Source of the DNA: Geosiphon pyriformis
Lineage: Eukaryota > Glomeromycota > Glomeromycetes > Archaeosporales > Geosiphonaceae
Reading direction: 5' to 3'
NCBI GenBank assembly: GCA_016748015.1
Contig: JAAOMT010000460.1
Location: 149,957 to 213,956 of the forward strand
Length of the DNA: 64,000 bases
The translations under genes and the position numbers were made by a program. Positions 1 to 12,432 of the stretch are shown one piece after another. Every line of letters starts with the position of its first letter. Positions within the stretch are counted from its first letter, which is position 1. The notes beneath the pieces are model-generated. The model was not told the origin of the DNA, searched no databases, and was given only the letters and a program-made list of their open reading frames with translations.

Positions 1-3000
1 AGAAGAAGAAAGCGGCAAAAAACGACGGGTCCTAGTACCAAAGGTCGAAGAAATTGAGGAGATTGATGAATCCCCGACAGGTGTTGTGGAAGATTTATTC
101 AATCAACTGCGCTTCAGCCAGTGCATCAGGTTATTGATTGAAATTCTGTTATGTTGTTTCTTTTTTAGATAGTTATTTTTAGAAACGCTTTTTGAAGTTA
201 CTGATTTATACACAGATTCCAATTAAACCTATCAATCACTCTTTTAATGTACAGTAAAATAGCATGGTCCTCTCAAAACGTTATTGCCTGGGTGTCACCT
301 AAAGAACGTGACGGAGTTCACATTTTGAAACCGATGCGAAATAATCTCTCCGCATCTGATGTGTATGTGGATAAATGGTCATATCCACAGAACGCATCTC
401 GATCAATGACAATTGACACTGAACAATTTCACGCGGGAAATGACATCGTTAATATCGTGTTCAATCAATTTGGAAATGTATTGGCTTCGATTGATCGTAC
501 CGGGATTATTGTGCTATGGTTTATGGAAGAATTTATTAATGAATGGAAGTCAATTTGGAATGTTGATATAAAAGAACCAGTGGTTGCGTTCTGGTGGCTG
601 GCGATTGAAAGAAAAGTGAGTTATCTAAAGCCATCTCCACATAACGAACAAGCGAAACTTGATCAATGTTTATTTATTATAAACTTTTCGTTTTTCGATT
701 TATAGTGGGAGCTCGCAAACAATTCATATCAGCGTGCACCATTCAAAGGACCTAGAAATCGATTCGGACATCTGGCGTTTGTGGCAGTCACATCAAGTGG
801 GAAGGTATCTTTTCTTTCTGTTATTAGATTAATTAATTCTTCAGATAATATCAAAACCCATTAAATGTTATTTGATTGTACACATAAATTTTTTTTACAA
901 TTATAGCTTTCTTTATTTTATCAACAAGACCGAAGAATCTTTCTAAAAAATACTACACAACTAGAGGTATCTACTAATAGCTTCGTGACCCACACAGATT
1001 ACATCTTAAATAATGGTAATTTTATAAAACAATACCTCTAAATTCTTCGAGTGTTTCGAGAAATATTAATTTTCTCATATACCAATAAAATTAATCTTGG
1101 AATCCGCAGATGGCCGATTTATCCTAGCTACATATAGCGCAAATTCTTTGTCATCTGTTGTAACGATATCCGAAGTATCCATCGATTTATTGTTGCTTGA
1201 TGATGCAAATCAAAAGCCTCAAAGCAGTTCACCTATTGAAAGTCGGACCATTGCTAATATCGATTTATCAGTTACAATGGCAGATCCTGCGGATACAAAA
1301 AATTGTGGACAATTAATTCATTTAAAATTGCTTTCACCGTCTCCGCAAGATAATATTGTTCGTGTAGTTTTGGTGATGGCTGAAGAAAATGGTAAGTGCT
1401 CCATTGATGAATATTTACCCTAAACTTGATAAACAAAAATTTTTCTAATCTAAATTATGTTTGATATTTTATCATTACTTGCAAATATTTACAGAAAAAT
1501 CAGGGAAGAGAATGTACCATAGTAATCTATTATTCTTTGAGTTAAATAAGACGGATTCGGTTCCCACAAAGATAGAAGGAACTAAGAGTTATGACAGACT
1601 TGTAAGTTTATTTCTAACTTTAATCACCATCGTATTTTATCAGGCCTTCTAATAATTTGTAGTCTTATATTAGCTAAATACTCGGTTGCTAGACCGTATT
1701 AATATACCTAAAAGATTAATAACAAGCCTCTGGCAACATCAGACAGAAGTTGTCATAGGTTTTGATAATGGCCAAATTGAGTTTCGTGAATGGTATTTGT
1801 TATTAATCTCATTTTTGATTTTTGCTTTTGTTGTCTAGAATCGATATCAACTTATTATCTTTATTTTTCAATAATAAACTTTTTCATCTTTAGCTCAACC
1901 TTGAACCTAATAATTAATGACGAAGTTTTTATGATCGATGATTTGAAAAACCAGTGCTTACCTAGCTTTAGTGTCTGGGGGATTCATAGTAGCCGAGGTG
2001 ATAGCATTGCCCAATTTACAACATCTCCCAATAGCGCGGTCCTTCTCTGTGTCCGGTCTTCGGGACAGCTTGATTTTATTGATATTGCTGATTCCTCAAT
2101 TTTTAATTATCTGACAAAATTTGATCGAACCTCAATCGTCAGTTTTTTTGCTCCCCTATTGACATTGTCTCTACTGAACAACATTGATCACATTGATTTA
2201 GAAAATGTGCTTATCAAGATTGCACATGAACAAAAAGTGAATGGTATTTGAAGTGGTTATAAGAACTTTTTCTGCTATCTTAAATATTAATCTCTTCTCG
2301 TTTAATTTACAAAGATTTTATCGAGCTGCTTCTTGAAGCAGCTTTTCTGAATATCGTAAGAGTTTTTCCGGATGGATCAAATACATCCCAATCATCTGAG
2401 CTAATGAATAGATTGTTAGGAGTTCAACTTTCCTTACTAAAGGGGCCAGATCAAGATGGCGTGCAATACTTAAACACACTTGCCTTGATGCAGCTAAGAA
2501 CAGTAGATGCCGCTTTCCAGAACAGCTACTCATTCAATAATTCTTTCGCTCACGGTTAGTGAAAAATGGTTAAATTTTATTGATTCAAGAGCCAATTATA
2601 ATTTTTAACAATTCTTATCTAGACTCTCTATTATCTCTGCTTCATTTGAGTTTATGGGTGGTTGATTTTTATGTCAATTTTGTGAAGAACATTTATGTAC
2701 ATTATAACACTTTTCGACAAGGACGAGATTTAGGTAAAATACGTTTATGTTCAACTTAAATGGTTCGCTCCACAATTTTATATCAACCGAGTCCTTCAAT
2801 TTGGAAATTATTTAGCACAAGAGAAATCTCATTTAACCCTGTTTTGCAACAGTCAAACCCGTAAATTACTCAACCGGATTATGGAAGATGTGATTAAATT
2901 AAGAAATTATGTGACCTCGCTTGCAAAAAACAATTCGGGAGAGCCAAAAATCAATGAAATCCGCGATTTTCTTGAGGAGGTATTCACAAAGCGATGTCCT

Positions 3001-3565
3001 ATCACGTGGGAACATTTAGGCGCCTATATTAAAAATGTTTCTGGTCTGGTAGAAAAGGCAATGGAAGGTCTGATCATAATTATTCTCTTTCTTGCCTTAT
3101 CTCTTATTTAATACCATAATTCACGATGAAACTGTTCAATTCAAGAATATGTCTTTGCAATTTGATAAATAGGTGACCCAAATTGGCAGCTGGTCGAATA
3201 TGGCGCTCTACTTCGTTGCGTGGTACCAGCCCATTTGCATACGACCCTACCCGAGTTAGAACAACAATTCAAAATTTTCTCTTCTACCTTCTATTCAAAC
3301 CTCGTTTATTTTTATGAAAACGATTGGGTAAAATCAGTCGATATCATAAATAAAGCTCGAAGCGTTCCAATGGATCGGCAATGCACGCGGTAATTGTTGC
3401 ATATCTTTTAATTTACAAAATGGTTATATACCAAATCACAATTGAAATTTTTTTTCCAGTTGTGGCTGCTTTTCGTCAACAAAGGATTATATACATAGCC
3501 GATGCTCAAAAAATTATATGAGATCTTGTTTGTGTGGAGGGCTATGGAAAAAACTTTCTAAATAA
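1..3565 (+). CDS. MED16: Mediator complex subunit 16 (Med16/Sin4 type), 5' end outside window
   Basis: Mediator tail-module subunit that links activators to RNA polymerase II in the nucleus. I read 13 exons: 1-129, 216-615, 706-804, 907-1015, 1110-1391, 1495-1601, 1674-1792, 1894-2243, 2315-2554, 2623-2733, 2792-3067, 3173-3389, 3460-3565. All introns are 58-104 nt and GT-AG, and phases agree at every junction. The first part looks like the WD-type N-terminal half of Med16 (for example GQIEFREW after exon 7). The C-terminus has the family signature: a C-x-C pair after SVDIINKARSVP, then CLCGGLWKKL just before TAA. The first exon is open at the window edge with an acidic, lysine-rich stretch, so the start codon lies upstream. 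The reverse-strand open frame at 2318-2533 is a shadow of exon 9. Recognition is from remembered family features, not a search. Confidence 0.85.
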
Positions 3566-3888
3566 GATTTTCTCTCGAAATTTAATTTTTAACATGAATT
3601 CCCATAGCTTATTATAATTAATTAACTTTATATCATAACACTAAATTATTACAGTTTGGAAAATGTTTCGTAAAATAAACAATATTGCAAATTGTTCAGG
3701 TGATTGAATGAGCCTAATGGTTTTCTCTTTCCATCTTTGGAACTACTATTGAATCAATTTGAAAATACCCTCGGGAGTCATGGCCATAAGGTATATTACA
3801 TGCAAGAAATGAAAGCAATCAGAGCAAAGACCAAGAGATTTAATTGACTAACAGATTTCATTTATTGAATCTGAAACGATGTTGAAGA
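3566..3888. other. Intergenic spacer between convergent genes
   Basis: About 320 nt between the MED16 stop and the stop of the HMG-box gene on the other strand. It is AT-rich with no open frame worth calling. It must hold both 3' UTRs and both cleavage/polyadenylation signals. The genes are convergent and tightly packed, as in other fungal gene islands. Confidence 0.6.
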
Positions 3889-5014
3889 TCATGCATTTTG
3901 ATTGAGTTGCGCCAATTGCTTATTATATTCAAGGAGCTCATGGTCATATCGTTCTCTGTCTCGCGCAGCATGCTCTTCAAACACCTGAAATATAGAATTT
4001 TGAAAATAATGAGCTCATTCTTTTACAAACACCCTTTTGCCAAATGATAGTATTACCTTTTTATTTTCGGGCTTTAACGATTTCCACTTCTCCCCGATAA
4101 GTTTACCGCGTTCCATCACCGTTAATTTTGAATTTTCTGGTTGTTTTTGCTGCCAACTAGCAAAACACATATATGAACCTTGAGGTCTTCTGGGAGCATT
4201 TGGATCTCGTATAGGCTTCAATTTTTGAGCTCTACGGCGTATATTCTCCCGAACATAATCAAGGCTTGTCAACGAATCGAGCCAGTTCTTCTCTTCTGCT
4301 TGCCATTCGGCCTTGGCTTGAAGATATTTCTGCTGATATGTCTTGAGATTGAGATTTACAAAAAATTATTCTATGACCAATTAATCTTTAAGATTATACC
4401 CTAACTAGAGGAGGAAATCTATGTAAGACAGGCTGATTTAGAAATTTACCTGTTTCTCCTCATCTCCCAGATTTCTCCAATTTTCTCCAATTTTCTTTGT
4501 GATCTCAGTAATCTTCATGTCAGGATATTTTGCTCTGAATTTAGGCTGCTGCTCCATAAAAAAACGCCCAAAGCTGGTTAGAGGCTTTTTGGGCCCTTTA
4601 AGGGGGGGGGGCAAAGGAGTGCTTCGAGCAACCTTTGAGGTTTTGGCCTTGGAGGATCTTTTTTCTTTCACGACAATAGGATCAGACTTTTGGGGCTCCA
4701 CAGTTTTTGCATTTTCTACAGGTTTTGCAGTTTCTGCAGGTTTGACTGCAGCTGATATAGAGGCTGTCATATCGAGTTAACAGTAGAAAGCTTTGATGAT
4801 TAAATTGGTTCATTAATTCAGGATTTTCGAAACCCTTCGTTGACGAGTTGTTCAACTCACATTTTTTCGTTTCAGCAACCTTTGGAGTATTTGATTTGGG
4901 GTCAGACTTTTTTCCCGTGGTGAAAAAGTGAGGACTGCTAGCAAAGGCACGGGTTGAAACCAGTGGTATCGGAATTAAACGCTCAGTTAGCGTCCTTGAA
5001 AGCGGACGAAACAT
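3889..5014 (-). CDS. Two-HMG-box protein with mitochondrial-type leader (TFAM/Abf2-like)
   Basis: Four exons on the minus strand: 5014-4861, 4763-4450, 4341-4057, 3984-3889 (stop TGA). All introns are GT-AG with matching phases; a second AG a few bases downstream is possible for exon 2. The N-terminus (MFRPLSRTLTERLIP...) is rich in Arg and Ser and lacks acidic residues at first, as expected of a mitochondrial presequence. A Pro/Lys/Ala-rich linker follows. HMG box 1 runs from GPKKPLTSFGRFF to about KAEW and is split by the intron after GDEEKQ. HMG box 2 starts DPNAPRRPQGSYMCF and ends near RYDHELLEYN. This is the layout of mitochondrial DNA-packaging proteins such as TFAM and Abf2. Packaging or transcription of mtDNA is inference; a nuclear HMGB-like role is the alternative. 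A G10 run at about 4606-4615 encodes a proline stretch. Confidence 0.8.
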
Positions 5015-5538
5015 TAGCAACTGGAAGGTGAAATCAAAAATAGCGTGTGAAGTTATTCTTTGAACTTTAGAATAGCAAAGGGCGGAAGTACAAGAAATAC
5101 AACCGTTAAGGGATATTACAAATGCTACAAAAATTATTTATGTTTAAACCTTGTTGTGTGACGCGTCGGGGTTGTTGTGATCCACATTGATTTATAGATA
5201 AAAGATCTTCAATCTTTTTGTGAAAACCAAAATTTGAAATTTGCGGGTCGAGTCAAGTTTACTTAAAATATAAAATATGCCCAATTTATTATTATTAAAA
5301 TATAATAAATATCAAATTTAATATGATTTCATGCAAAAAACTTAATATAACCAAATAATTTAAATTAAAAAAACTTAAATTTTAATATTTATAATAATAT
5401 TAACAACCAGAATTTTTTACCAAGTATAATTTATTATTATTATTATTTTTATTGAGAGTTTTTTAAATTTAAAATAACAATAATATATTTTTAATAATAA
5501 TTAAAATTAATTCACAGATCGGTTCAAATGATCGACAA
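5015..5538. other. AT-rich intergenic region, promoter side of the HMG-box gene
   Basis: The first 200 nt upstream of the HMG-box start (about 5015-5230) have ordinary base composition and probably hold its promoter and 5' UTR. From about 5270 the sequence becomes A/T runs with TTATTATTATTATT-type microsatellite near 5430. I see no gene or recognisable element. Confidence 0.5.
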
Positions 5539-7106
5539 ATGATAATCAAATTTAGCGGTTATACTTATTATAGTTTTTTCTTCGTTTTTAAATGTTCTGT
5601 CTTTCTTAACATTTGTCATAATATAGCTCAAAGTCAACAATACACTGTAAACCTCCTTGACAAAGGTCTTATTATTTCTGAAACACATTATGGTTTGTTT
5701 ACTCGGAATTGGTGGATTAAGAAACAATTTGAAAATGAGGTTTTTACTATACCTTACCGACTGTATATGCGTGTTGGTTTTAAACTAAACAAACAACAGT
5801 TTATAATGACAATAGTAAAACAAACTAATTGTCAGAAACCTGGCTTTATTTGTACTAATGGTTCAGAATCTAGTAATATTGAAAACTCACCTTCGACTGC
5901 AATCAATACTTTGTATCAAAGTATATTTGGTGTCAAGACAGAATACTCGGGTCTTTCAATCCTTGGTTTCAATAATAAAGCTCTTGTTCAGAAATTAACA
6001 AAAGACATTTCATTTGTACCATTGTTTCTGAAAGTTGACAAACATACAATTGTCTTTCAAAAATTACTATGGTGCAGGAACAGGATATATCTCAACAATA
6101 ATGACAAAGATAAGTGGACAACAACGACTCATTGTACAAGAAATTAACAAGTCTACTTGTTATTTACATATATATCAAGATGAAACATCTATTAGATCAA
6201 TTGAAGGCGAAACACCCAACAACATATGGAAAAAATTAGGAATTCTTACCAAATACGATGGAGAAACCCTTTTTGGTATCAAACATCCTGATACACAATC
6301 CTTATTCCAATCAATGAATTATAAAAAATCATTTGTATGTACACCAAATGAATGGAGTGATGAAAACATACTGAAACGCGTTTTTGACGAGCAGATTAAG
6401 TCAAGAAAAATCCCTATGCAAATGTTAGATTGGAGAATTATTCACCAGCAGCTGTAGCAAATTTATGTAATACAGAGATTGTTAGACCGAGGATACTCAA
6501 AGAGTAGATGATGTTGGAAATCAATCAATGATAGAACTGACTATTGGAGAGGCCAAAAAAAGATCACGAGGTCAGTGTGTTTTCTTGAATTGATTCTAAA
6601 TAAAATAATAAGATTGTTTGATATCAACCTCACATTTGTAAAATATAAATTAAGATGCCGCTGCTTTCAGCCCGAGGTAAGCCTCTTCATTGTGTTCACA
6701 AAGTCTTATATAGAATTTTAATCAAAAGAATCATAGCCTGATCGATCAAGAATACCCACTACCAAAAGGATGGGCGCTAAAACAAAATCAGAAAATGGGT
6801 GGAAAGGGAAAGGGAAAACATATGTCAAAAAAGATAAATATGTTGTTGCAAAGTTTCTTTATAAACGGAAATTCAAACCCTCGAGATCGCATGTCAGCAA
6901 AAGAAATGCAAGTTGAACTTATGAGATTTGTAGAATCAGGAGAGATTGTGCAGAAGGACGTTCCAAAAGTGAATACGATCCAAAATTGGATTGGGAGGTT
7001 TTCTCGTGCTTTTAAAGATACTGCAAATGAACAAGCACGACAAATGTTAGAAATTGGTAGAGCTGGAAGTTCTTCAGGAGATACGATAGTTATAGAAAAT
7101 GAATAA
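5539..7106 (+). pseudogene. Broken gene of an apparently lineage-specific multicopy family
   Basis: Two open frames, 5539-6147 and 6035-6457, join only through a frameshift near 6035-6060. A second frame break falls near 6450-6490, after which coding resembles a stretch ending in ...TIGEAKKRSR. Two apparently intact introns follow: a small exon at about 6654-6675, then a last exon from about 6738 to 7106 carrying QEYPLPKGWALK and SAKEMQVELMRFVESGE. The segment with YYGAGTGYISTI and IEGETPNNIWKKLGI vaguely follows a FY-rich (FYRN/FYRC) layout, but I do not trust that enough to assign it. The last exon resembles, from memory, a protein class expanded in Rhizophagus. Splice sites are kept while the frame is lost, so it is a young pseudogene or contains assembly indels. 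Function unknown. Confidence 0.5.
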
Positions 7107-8184
7107 TAAGGGAAACCACCTGCAAAATTGATACCATTCTCACCATGTTTCAGTTTTCTTATTTTTGGCCATATTGTTCCCGTAAAAAAACTGTTGAACA
7201 TACCAATCAAGATGATAAAACAATAAATGGGGGTGTGGTTAATCACTTTCCTATGTAAGCTCGACAAACAGCTGCCAAGTTATAACAGAAAAACACTTCA
7301 ATTAACTCTAGTTTGCTCAACAGAAAAGAGAGTGTGGGTGTAATGAAGCCAATAAAGTGTGCTATGGTTATAAGATCTTTGTAAGCTTTCACACTTTTTC
7401 CAAAAAAAGGCATATTACTGACTGTGAAAATTTTGAATCGTTGAATGCTAATAATTTTTACTATATGAATGGGGGCAAAAATGCTGGTTTCCTACATAGC
7501 AAAAGCCGCGAAAAAAAGCAGAATCGCTACTATCTTGTGCACGTGTCTTTATTTACCATTTTTGCAGAGGCAGTAGCTGCTAATAGCATAAAAAACCAGT
7601 GTTCGGTGCCTCTAATAGTAGATCTGCGTAAAAAATAAAGCTTGTTTAATTATATACTTAAATAGTAATATTATTAAAAAAATTTACTAATTTGGTCTTA
7701 AAAATATTTTGCAAAATAATTACTTTTTTAATTTTAAAAAATTTAAATGCTGTTTTTTTATTAAAACTAATTAATAAATAAAAACAGTTTTAATAAACTT
7801 AAAAAGCTTTAAAATAAATAATAACATATTGTTATAAACTAATATAATCAATATTAAAAAAATTTAATATTGTTTTTAATAATTAATTTAATATTAAAAA
7901 TATTATATAAAACCAAAAAACAGTTTTTACATAAATTATTTTAATTTTTAAAAATTTTAAACACCAAAATATAAGTTATTTATTCAAGAAAATTTTAATG
8001 TATTTTAAATTTATTTTATAATAAAAACTTAAAAAATAAATTTATATTAAAAAATATAATAAAGCTTTTTTTTATTGATTTTTTGATTATAAAAAAACTA
8101 AAAAAATATTTTTTTAAATTCGATTTTTTTTATAAGTTTTTTAAGAATCATTATAAAAAAGTTTTTTTAATATATTTAATACTA
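7107..8184. other. Gene-free stretch, unique then AT-rich
   Basis: From 7107 to about 7640 the base composition is ordinary and includes an open frame at 7357-7638 with no recognisable motif, which I do not call as a gene. From 7640 to 8184 it is nearly pure A/T with scattered homopolymers, lying just beyond the 3' end of LINE A. I see no element boundary I can prove here. Confidence 0.4.
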
Positions 8185-8372
8185 TTTTATTTATTTATTT
8201 TAATTTAATGAATAAAACCCAACTATTATCTAATATATAAAATCAAACTAAGTAATTAACATTAAACATAATTCATATTTTTACTATATGTAATTAATTA
8301 CTTAAATTAAATAAGACATTACTATATATCTATATAAATTATAATCTTATTTTCCAAATTAAAAGAAAAAGA

Positions 8373-8914
8373 TCATAGACTGTATTTTTTAAAATTGATC
8401 ACAAAAGACTTCATAATTTCTAATAAATAAATCATATTATTTAAAAATTTATTTACTAATATATATAACAAACCAGATATTATATTCTTATTTTTGATTA
8501 AATTAATCTTTTCTATATCAACTTTATATCTAAATCTGAAGAGCCAAATTTTTAAACAATACAATTTTATCAAATACTTTATAACTTTCAAAATAATTAA
8601 GATAGATTTTTTATTATTATTAAAAATCATATTAGCTTCCAAAAATTATTTTTTTAGTACAAAACTCTTGTAAATTATAACATACAAATTTACATTTTAA
8701 AATACAAAAAAAAATTGCAAAACAGCAAAAAAAAAAGTATTTCTTTACAAATATTAACATTTTTAATACAAATAAACACATAGTTTAATAGTTTTATTTT
8801 ATTATATAATAAGCACAAAACATTTAAATATGTCTTATTATATAATTTTTTCTTAATTATAATTAACAGTCTTTTATGTACAGCTTTTATTAAATAAATA
8901 TGCAAATTGGCCAA
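8373..8914 (-). pseudogene. LINE A ORF2 C-terminal domain (decayed)
   Basis: Two frames, 8690-8914 and 8373-8642, align by eye with the better copy at 55.5-56.3 kb. KLYNKTYLNVLCLLYNKIKL corresponds to KLYNKLYPSVLCLLCYEVEL, and the later KIWLFRFRYKVDIEK corresponds to KVWLVRSVFRIRIEK. The intact copy has a C-x2-C-x8-H-x3-C knuckle here; in LINE A the second Cys (LLC) is Tyr (LLY). This is the region after RNase H in this LINE group. It is non-functional. Confidence 0.7.
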
Positions 8915-9253
8915 CTTTTTATTAGTAAATCTTAATAATATATAAATATAAATATTATACTCATATAATCAATATTTAATTTATATTTTATAATAGTAAA
9001 TCAGAAAACATATTTTAATTAAGGCCAGTTTTTTATTAAGTTTACAAATAAATCTGTACAAATTACAAACAAAGTGACAAATATTACCAGACATAATTAT
9101 ATCTTTAATCATAATAAAATATTTATGCAGATCATATAGCAGAAAAAAAAAGAACAAATAGTCTTATTTATTAATAATTAGCTATGTTGTTTTTCAAAAT
9201 TTTTGAATAAATTTTAATTTTTAATTACTTAACCAAAAAATTTTTGTCTCTAA

Positions 9254-9559
9254 TTAAATTAACAATATATTTTTTTTTATCCAGTAATTATAATAAAAAT
9301 TTAGAACAACAATAACAAATTTTAAAATACAAACATTAATAGCTGCTTGGCTGTTTAAATATACAATTATAACACAAAATACAAAGACACACTCTAATTT
9401 TAAAGCAACAGTTTGTAATTTGGCTAATGTAAAAAACAAAATCCTATTTATTTTAATATTAATACCTATATTTATAACAAAAAAGTAAGTAACAATTTTA
9501 TAAACAATTTTAACAGAACTTATATTCTTTAAAAATCTATTAATATATATTTTAAACAT
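9254..9559 (-). pseudogene. LINE A RNase H domain (decayed)
   Basis: The reading frame holds LAKLQTVALKLECV followed by VYLNSQAAINVC. In intact members of this LINE group, as I remember them, this is LAELQAVALALEC...LYLDSQAAIDAC. The two Asp codons, including the catalytic one in YLDS, have become Asn, which are single G-to-A changes. The Glu in LAEL has become Lys. The domain lies after the reverse transcriptase, as expected of LINEs with a C-terminal RNase H. Confidence 0.75.
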
Positions 9560-9899
9560 ATTTAACCAAATTTTAAACAGTTATCTATATACATCAAAAA
9601 AAATCTCAGATTTCAAAATACTTGATTTTTGCAAATGTCTAATATAGTTAAAACTTATTTTTAAATGCTTATTTTTATACATAAACTTAGATATTTAACC
9701 AAACCAAAAAGACATAAGTCCTTTTAAATTCAATCTTTTTCACTTGTAAAACATTTTTTAGTTTATAATACAGTTTTTTTATATAAAAGCCTGTCATTAA
9801 ATACAACACTAAACCACTTCAAAGAGTAATCAAAACCATAATACAAAAATTTTTTTAAAATATTTGACATTAAAAACTTATTAAGACTATAAAACACAT

Positions 9900-11600
9900 T
9901 AGACAAATTATTATCAAAAATATATTATTTTTAATAAAATTTTAATCATTTTAACAAAAAAATTATTTACAAAACTAATACATAATCTGATAAAATATTG
10001 TAATAGATTTAAAAAACCTATTTTATAATTTGTAAATTCAAAAATTTGTAATCAAAAAAATGTTTAAAAATATTTATAGTATTAAAAAATACAATTACTA
10101 AAGCCAACTTGTTTTAATTTATACTTGCTTAAAAGTCTTTAAACTATACAAAAAATAATAATAAAATACTTTATTAAAAAAGTTTTATAACAAATTGGTC
10201 TTTAATTTAAAACTTTTTCTAATTATAATATTTTATTTATAATATATATTTCTTAAAATAAAATTAAACTGCAAACAATAATTAACTATAGACTGCAAAA
10301 CAGCTAATATCAAATAAAAAAATTATTTATTTGTAATTACTTTTTACAACACAATATTGGCAAAAAACCAAACATTAAAATAAGTTTTAATCAAATTTAA
10401 CTTAAACAGATCTTTAATTGATGAAAAAATCTATGTGTTTTTTTCTTCTTAGTAATTAAAATAAATAAACCACTGATTTTTAATAAAACCATCTTGACAC
10501 TTTAATTAATAAAAATAAATGTTGTCTTTTTGTTGTTAATTAAAACATTATTGATTTTAAAAAATTTATTAATAATGTCTAAAATATACTGAGTAAAAGC
10601 TTGGCAATTTTTAATCTAAATTGTGTTATCTATAAAAGTATTTATTACAAAAAATATAGTTTTTTTCTGCTGTTTTTTATCCTGTCAGTTTTAACAACAA
10701 ATTTAGTATTAATTTAGTACTTACATAAATATTTCTGTTTTTTGATCTTATACAAAAAAAATTATAGAAAATTCTTTAGAAAAGAGAAGAAAAGACTTTA
10801 TTTTAATTTAGTTTATTATGTATCTTATAATTACATAAAAGCCTAAAGTTAATTATTATTCTATTTGTTTTGTTTTTGTGTATATTACTAAAAAAATTAA
10901 TAAACTGGCTGGATATCCTAATGTACTACAAACTAGCTTTCAAATAATATTATTTAACCAAATTATAGATCTTGTACATATTTTGTAAAACTAATTACAG
11001 TTCTCTGTTTTTTCTAAAACATTCTTGATTATTAAGCCAATGATAAACACAAAAAACTGAGTTAATATACTCTTTAAAACTGAAAAATTGTTTTTGCAAA
11101 AAACATTAAAACTGTTACAAATACTTAAAATATGATCAAATAATATTTTGAACAGAATTTTCTTAGCTGTCTTAATTAAAACAATAGGCTTTATATTATT
11201 AAAATATTATCTTATTTATAAAACTTGAAAATTATTGAAACCTATGCTTTTTTTAAAGAAGTCAGAACATTGTCCAAAGTTAAATAAGAGTTTAGCAAAT
11301 TTAAAAAGCATTTTAATACTAAGTTATCACAATGTTTTCAAAGTTTATTAAATATACTAAACAGATTAGCAGTTTTGTTATTAAGCAAATTATCAATAAT
11401 CAAAACCAACTTTTTTTTGTCAATTTTTTTTATAATTTTAGAAAAAACATTATTATTTATATATCTTAAAAATATATATTAACAAAACCACAAATAAAAT
11501 AATATTGAAAATACAACTTATTTTTTTATCTAATTTTTTATAATCTTATTAAGTTCAACTTTTACTTTGTTTGGTTTTAAAATTAACTCCTCTTTAATTA
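9900..11600 (-). pseudogene. LINE A reverse transcriptase region (heavily decayed)
   Basis: No long frame survives. Reading the minus strand through about 10,700-10,370 gives TFIDNTI, then NCQAFTQYILDIINKFF, then KISGLFILITKKK. This matches the RT palm segment of the family (F-x-D-D-T-I-W-I..., then ISG.PISIAKKGE). The catalytic F-x-DD has become I-DN at about 10625-10630, and the Trp two codons on is a stop. The extent given is approximate. Confidence 0.6.
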
Positions 11601-12189
11601 TTAAGTAATTCAAAACAATTTTGTAAAAAAGTTATTTCAAACTACTATCTATTATGTATTTTTTATTAAAATTAAAATTTTTCATATGCTTTTTAATTGT
11701 CTTCCTAATAAATATATTCTTAGTTGTCTTTAATTTATAATATTTTGACTTTTTATACTTCTTTTTAATTATTAACAAATATTTAATAATGTTTACTAAT
11801 TTTATATTTTCTTGTTAATTTCAAAAGCTTTTATATTATTAACAGTTAACTAAGTTTCAAAAAAATAATTAAATTTAAGTTTATTGTCTAAAACCAAATT
11901 TTTTACAAGTTTAACTACCAGTAGTTTTAACTTAAAAAACTGTTTGTTTTTTGAATAATTAAACTTATTAAACTAATATTTAGAAAAAATCTTATTAGCT
12001 GAATTAACTACTACTTTTTTTAACATCTTTTATATAGAATTTAAATTATTAAAACTCTTTGTTTTCAAAAATCTATTCAAAAAAATCAAAATTTTAACAA
12101 AAAAACAATTATTAAATTGTGTTTACTTGGCCTTATTTATATCTTTTATATTGAACTTCTAATAATTTTTTTTAGTCTGTTTGTAGATA

Positions 12190-12432
12190 TTATTCAAACA
12201 AATATCTAAAAAATCTTCCAAACTCATTAAAATTTAAACCCAAACAAAACTTGAAATTTGCATTTCTTTTCAACTTATCTTTATTAAAATTCTTACTAAG
12301 AATCACAAAAAAGCTGAAATTAACTGTTTTGATAATAAATAAGTTGATTTTTAAAGCTTGTTTAAACCTAATTTTAGCAAAAACACCAATATACAAATCT
12401 AATATTGTAACTAAAAGCTTACTTCTAAACAA
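12190..12432 (-). pseudogene. LINE A apurinic-type endonuclease domain (decayed)
   Basis: The frame reads VTILDLYIGVFAKIRFKQA, then INLFIIKTVNFSFFVILSKN followed by FNKD. This corresponds to the family's LGLYAGAS..RFSQA.....INSLIA.AVN.SSFVVLGGDFNED. The GGDFN metal-binding motif has become SKNFN: both Gly and the Asp are lost through changes that are mostly G to A. The domain lies between ORF1 and RT, as in APE-type LINEs. Confidence 0.7.

Noticed and set aside
2318-2533. Minus-strand open frame within MED16
   Set aside because: It is the complement of a well supported MED16 exon and has no features of its own.
4180-4780. Plus-strand open frames opposite the HMG-box gene
   Set aside because: They are shadows of exons that encode clear HMG boxes on the minus strand.
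7357-7638. Possible small gene of 93 codons
   Set aside because: No motif, no homologue I recognise and no supporting splice or promoter context.
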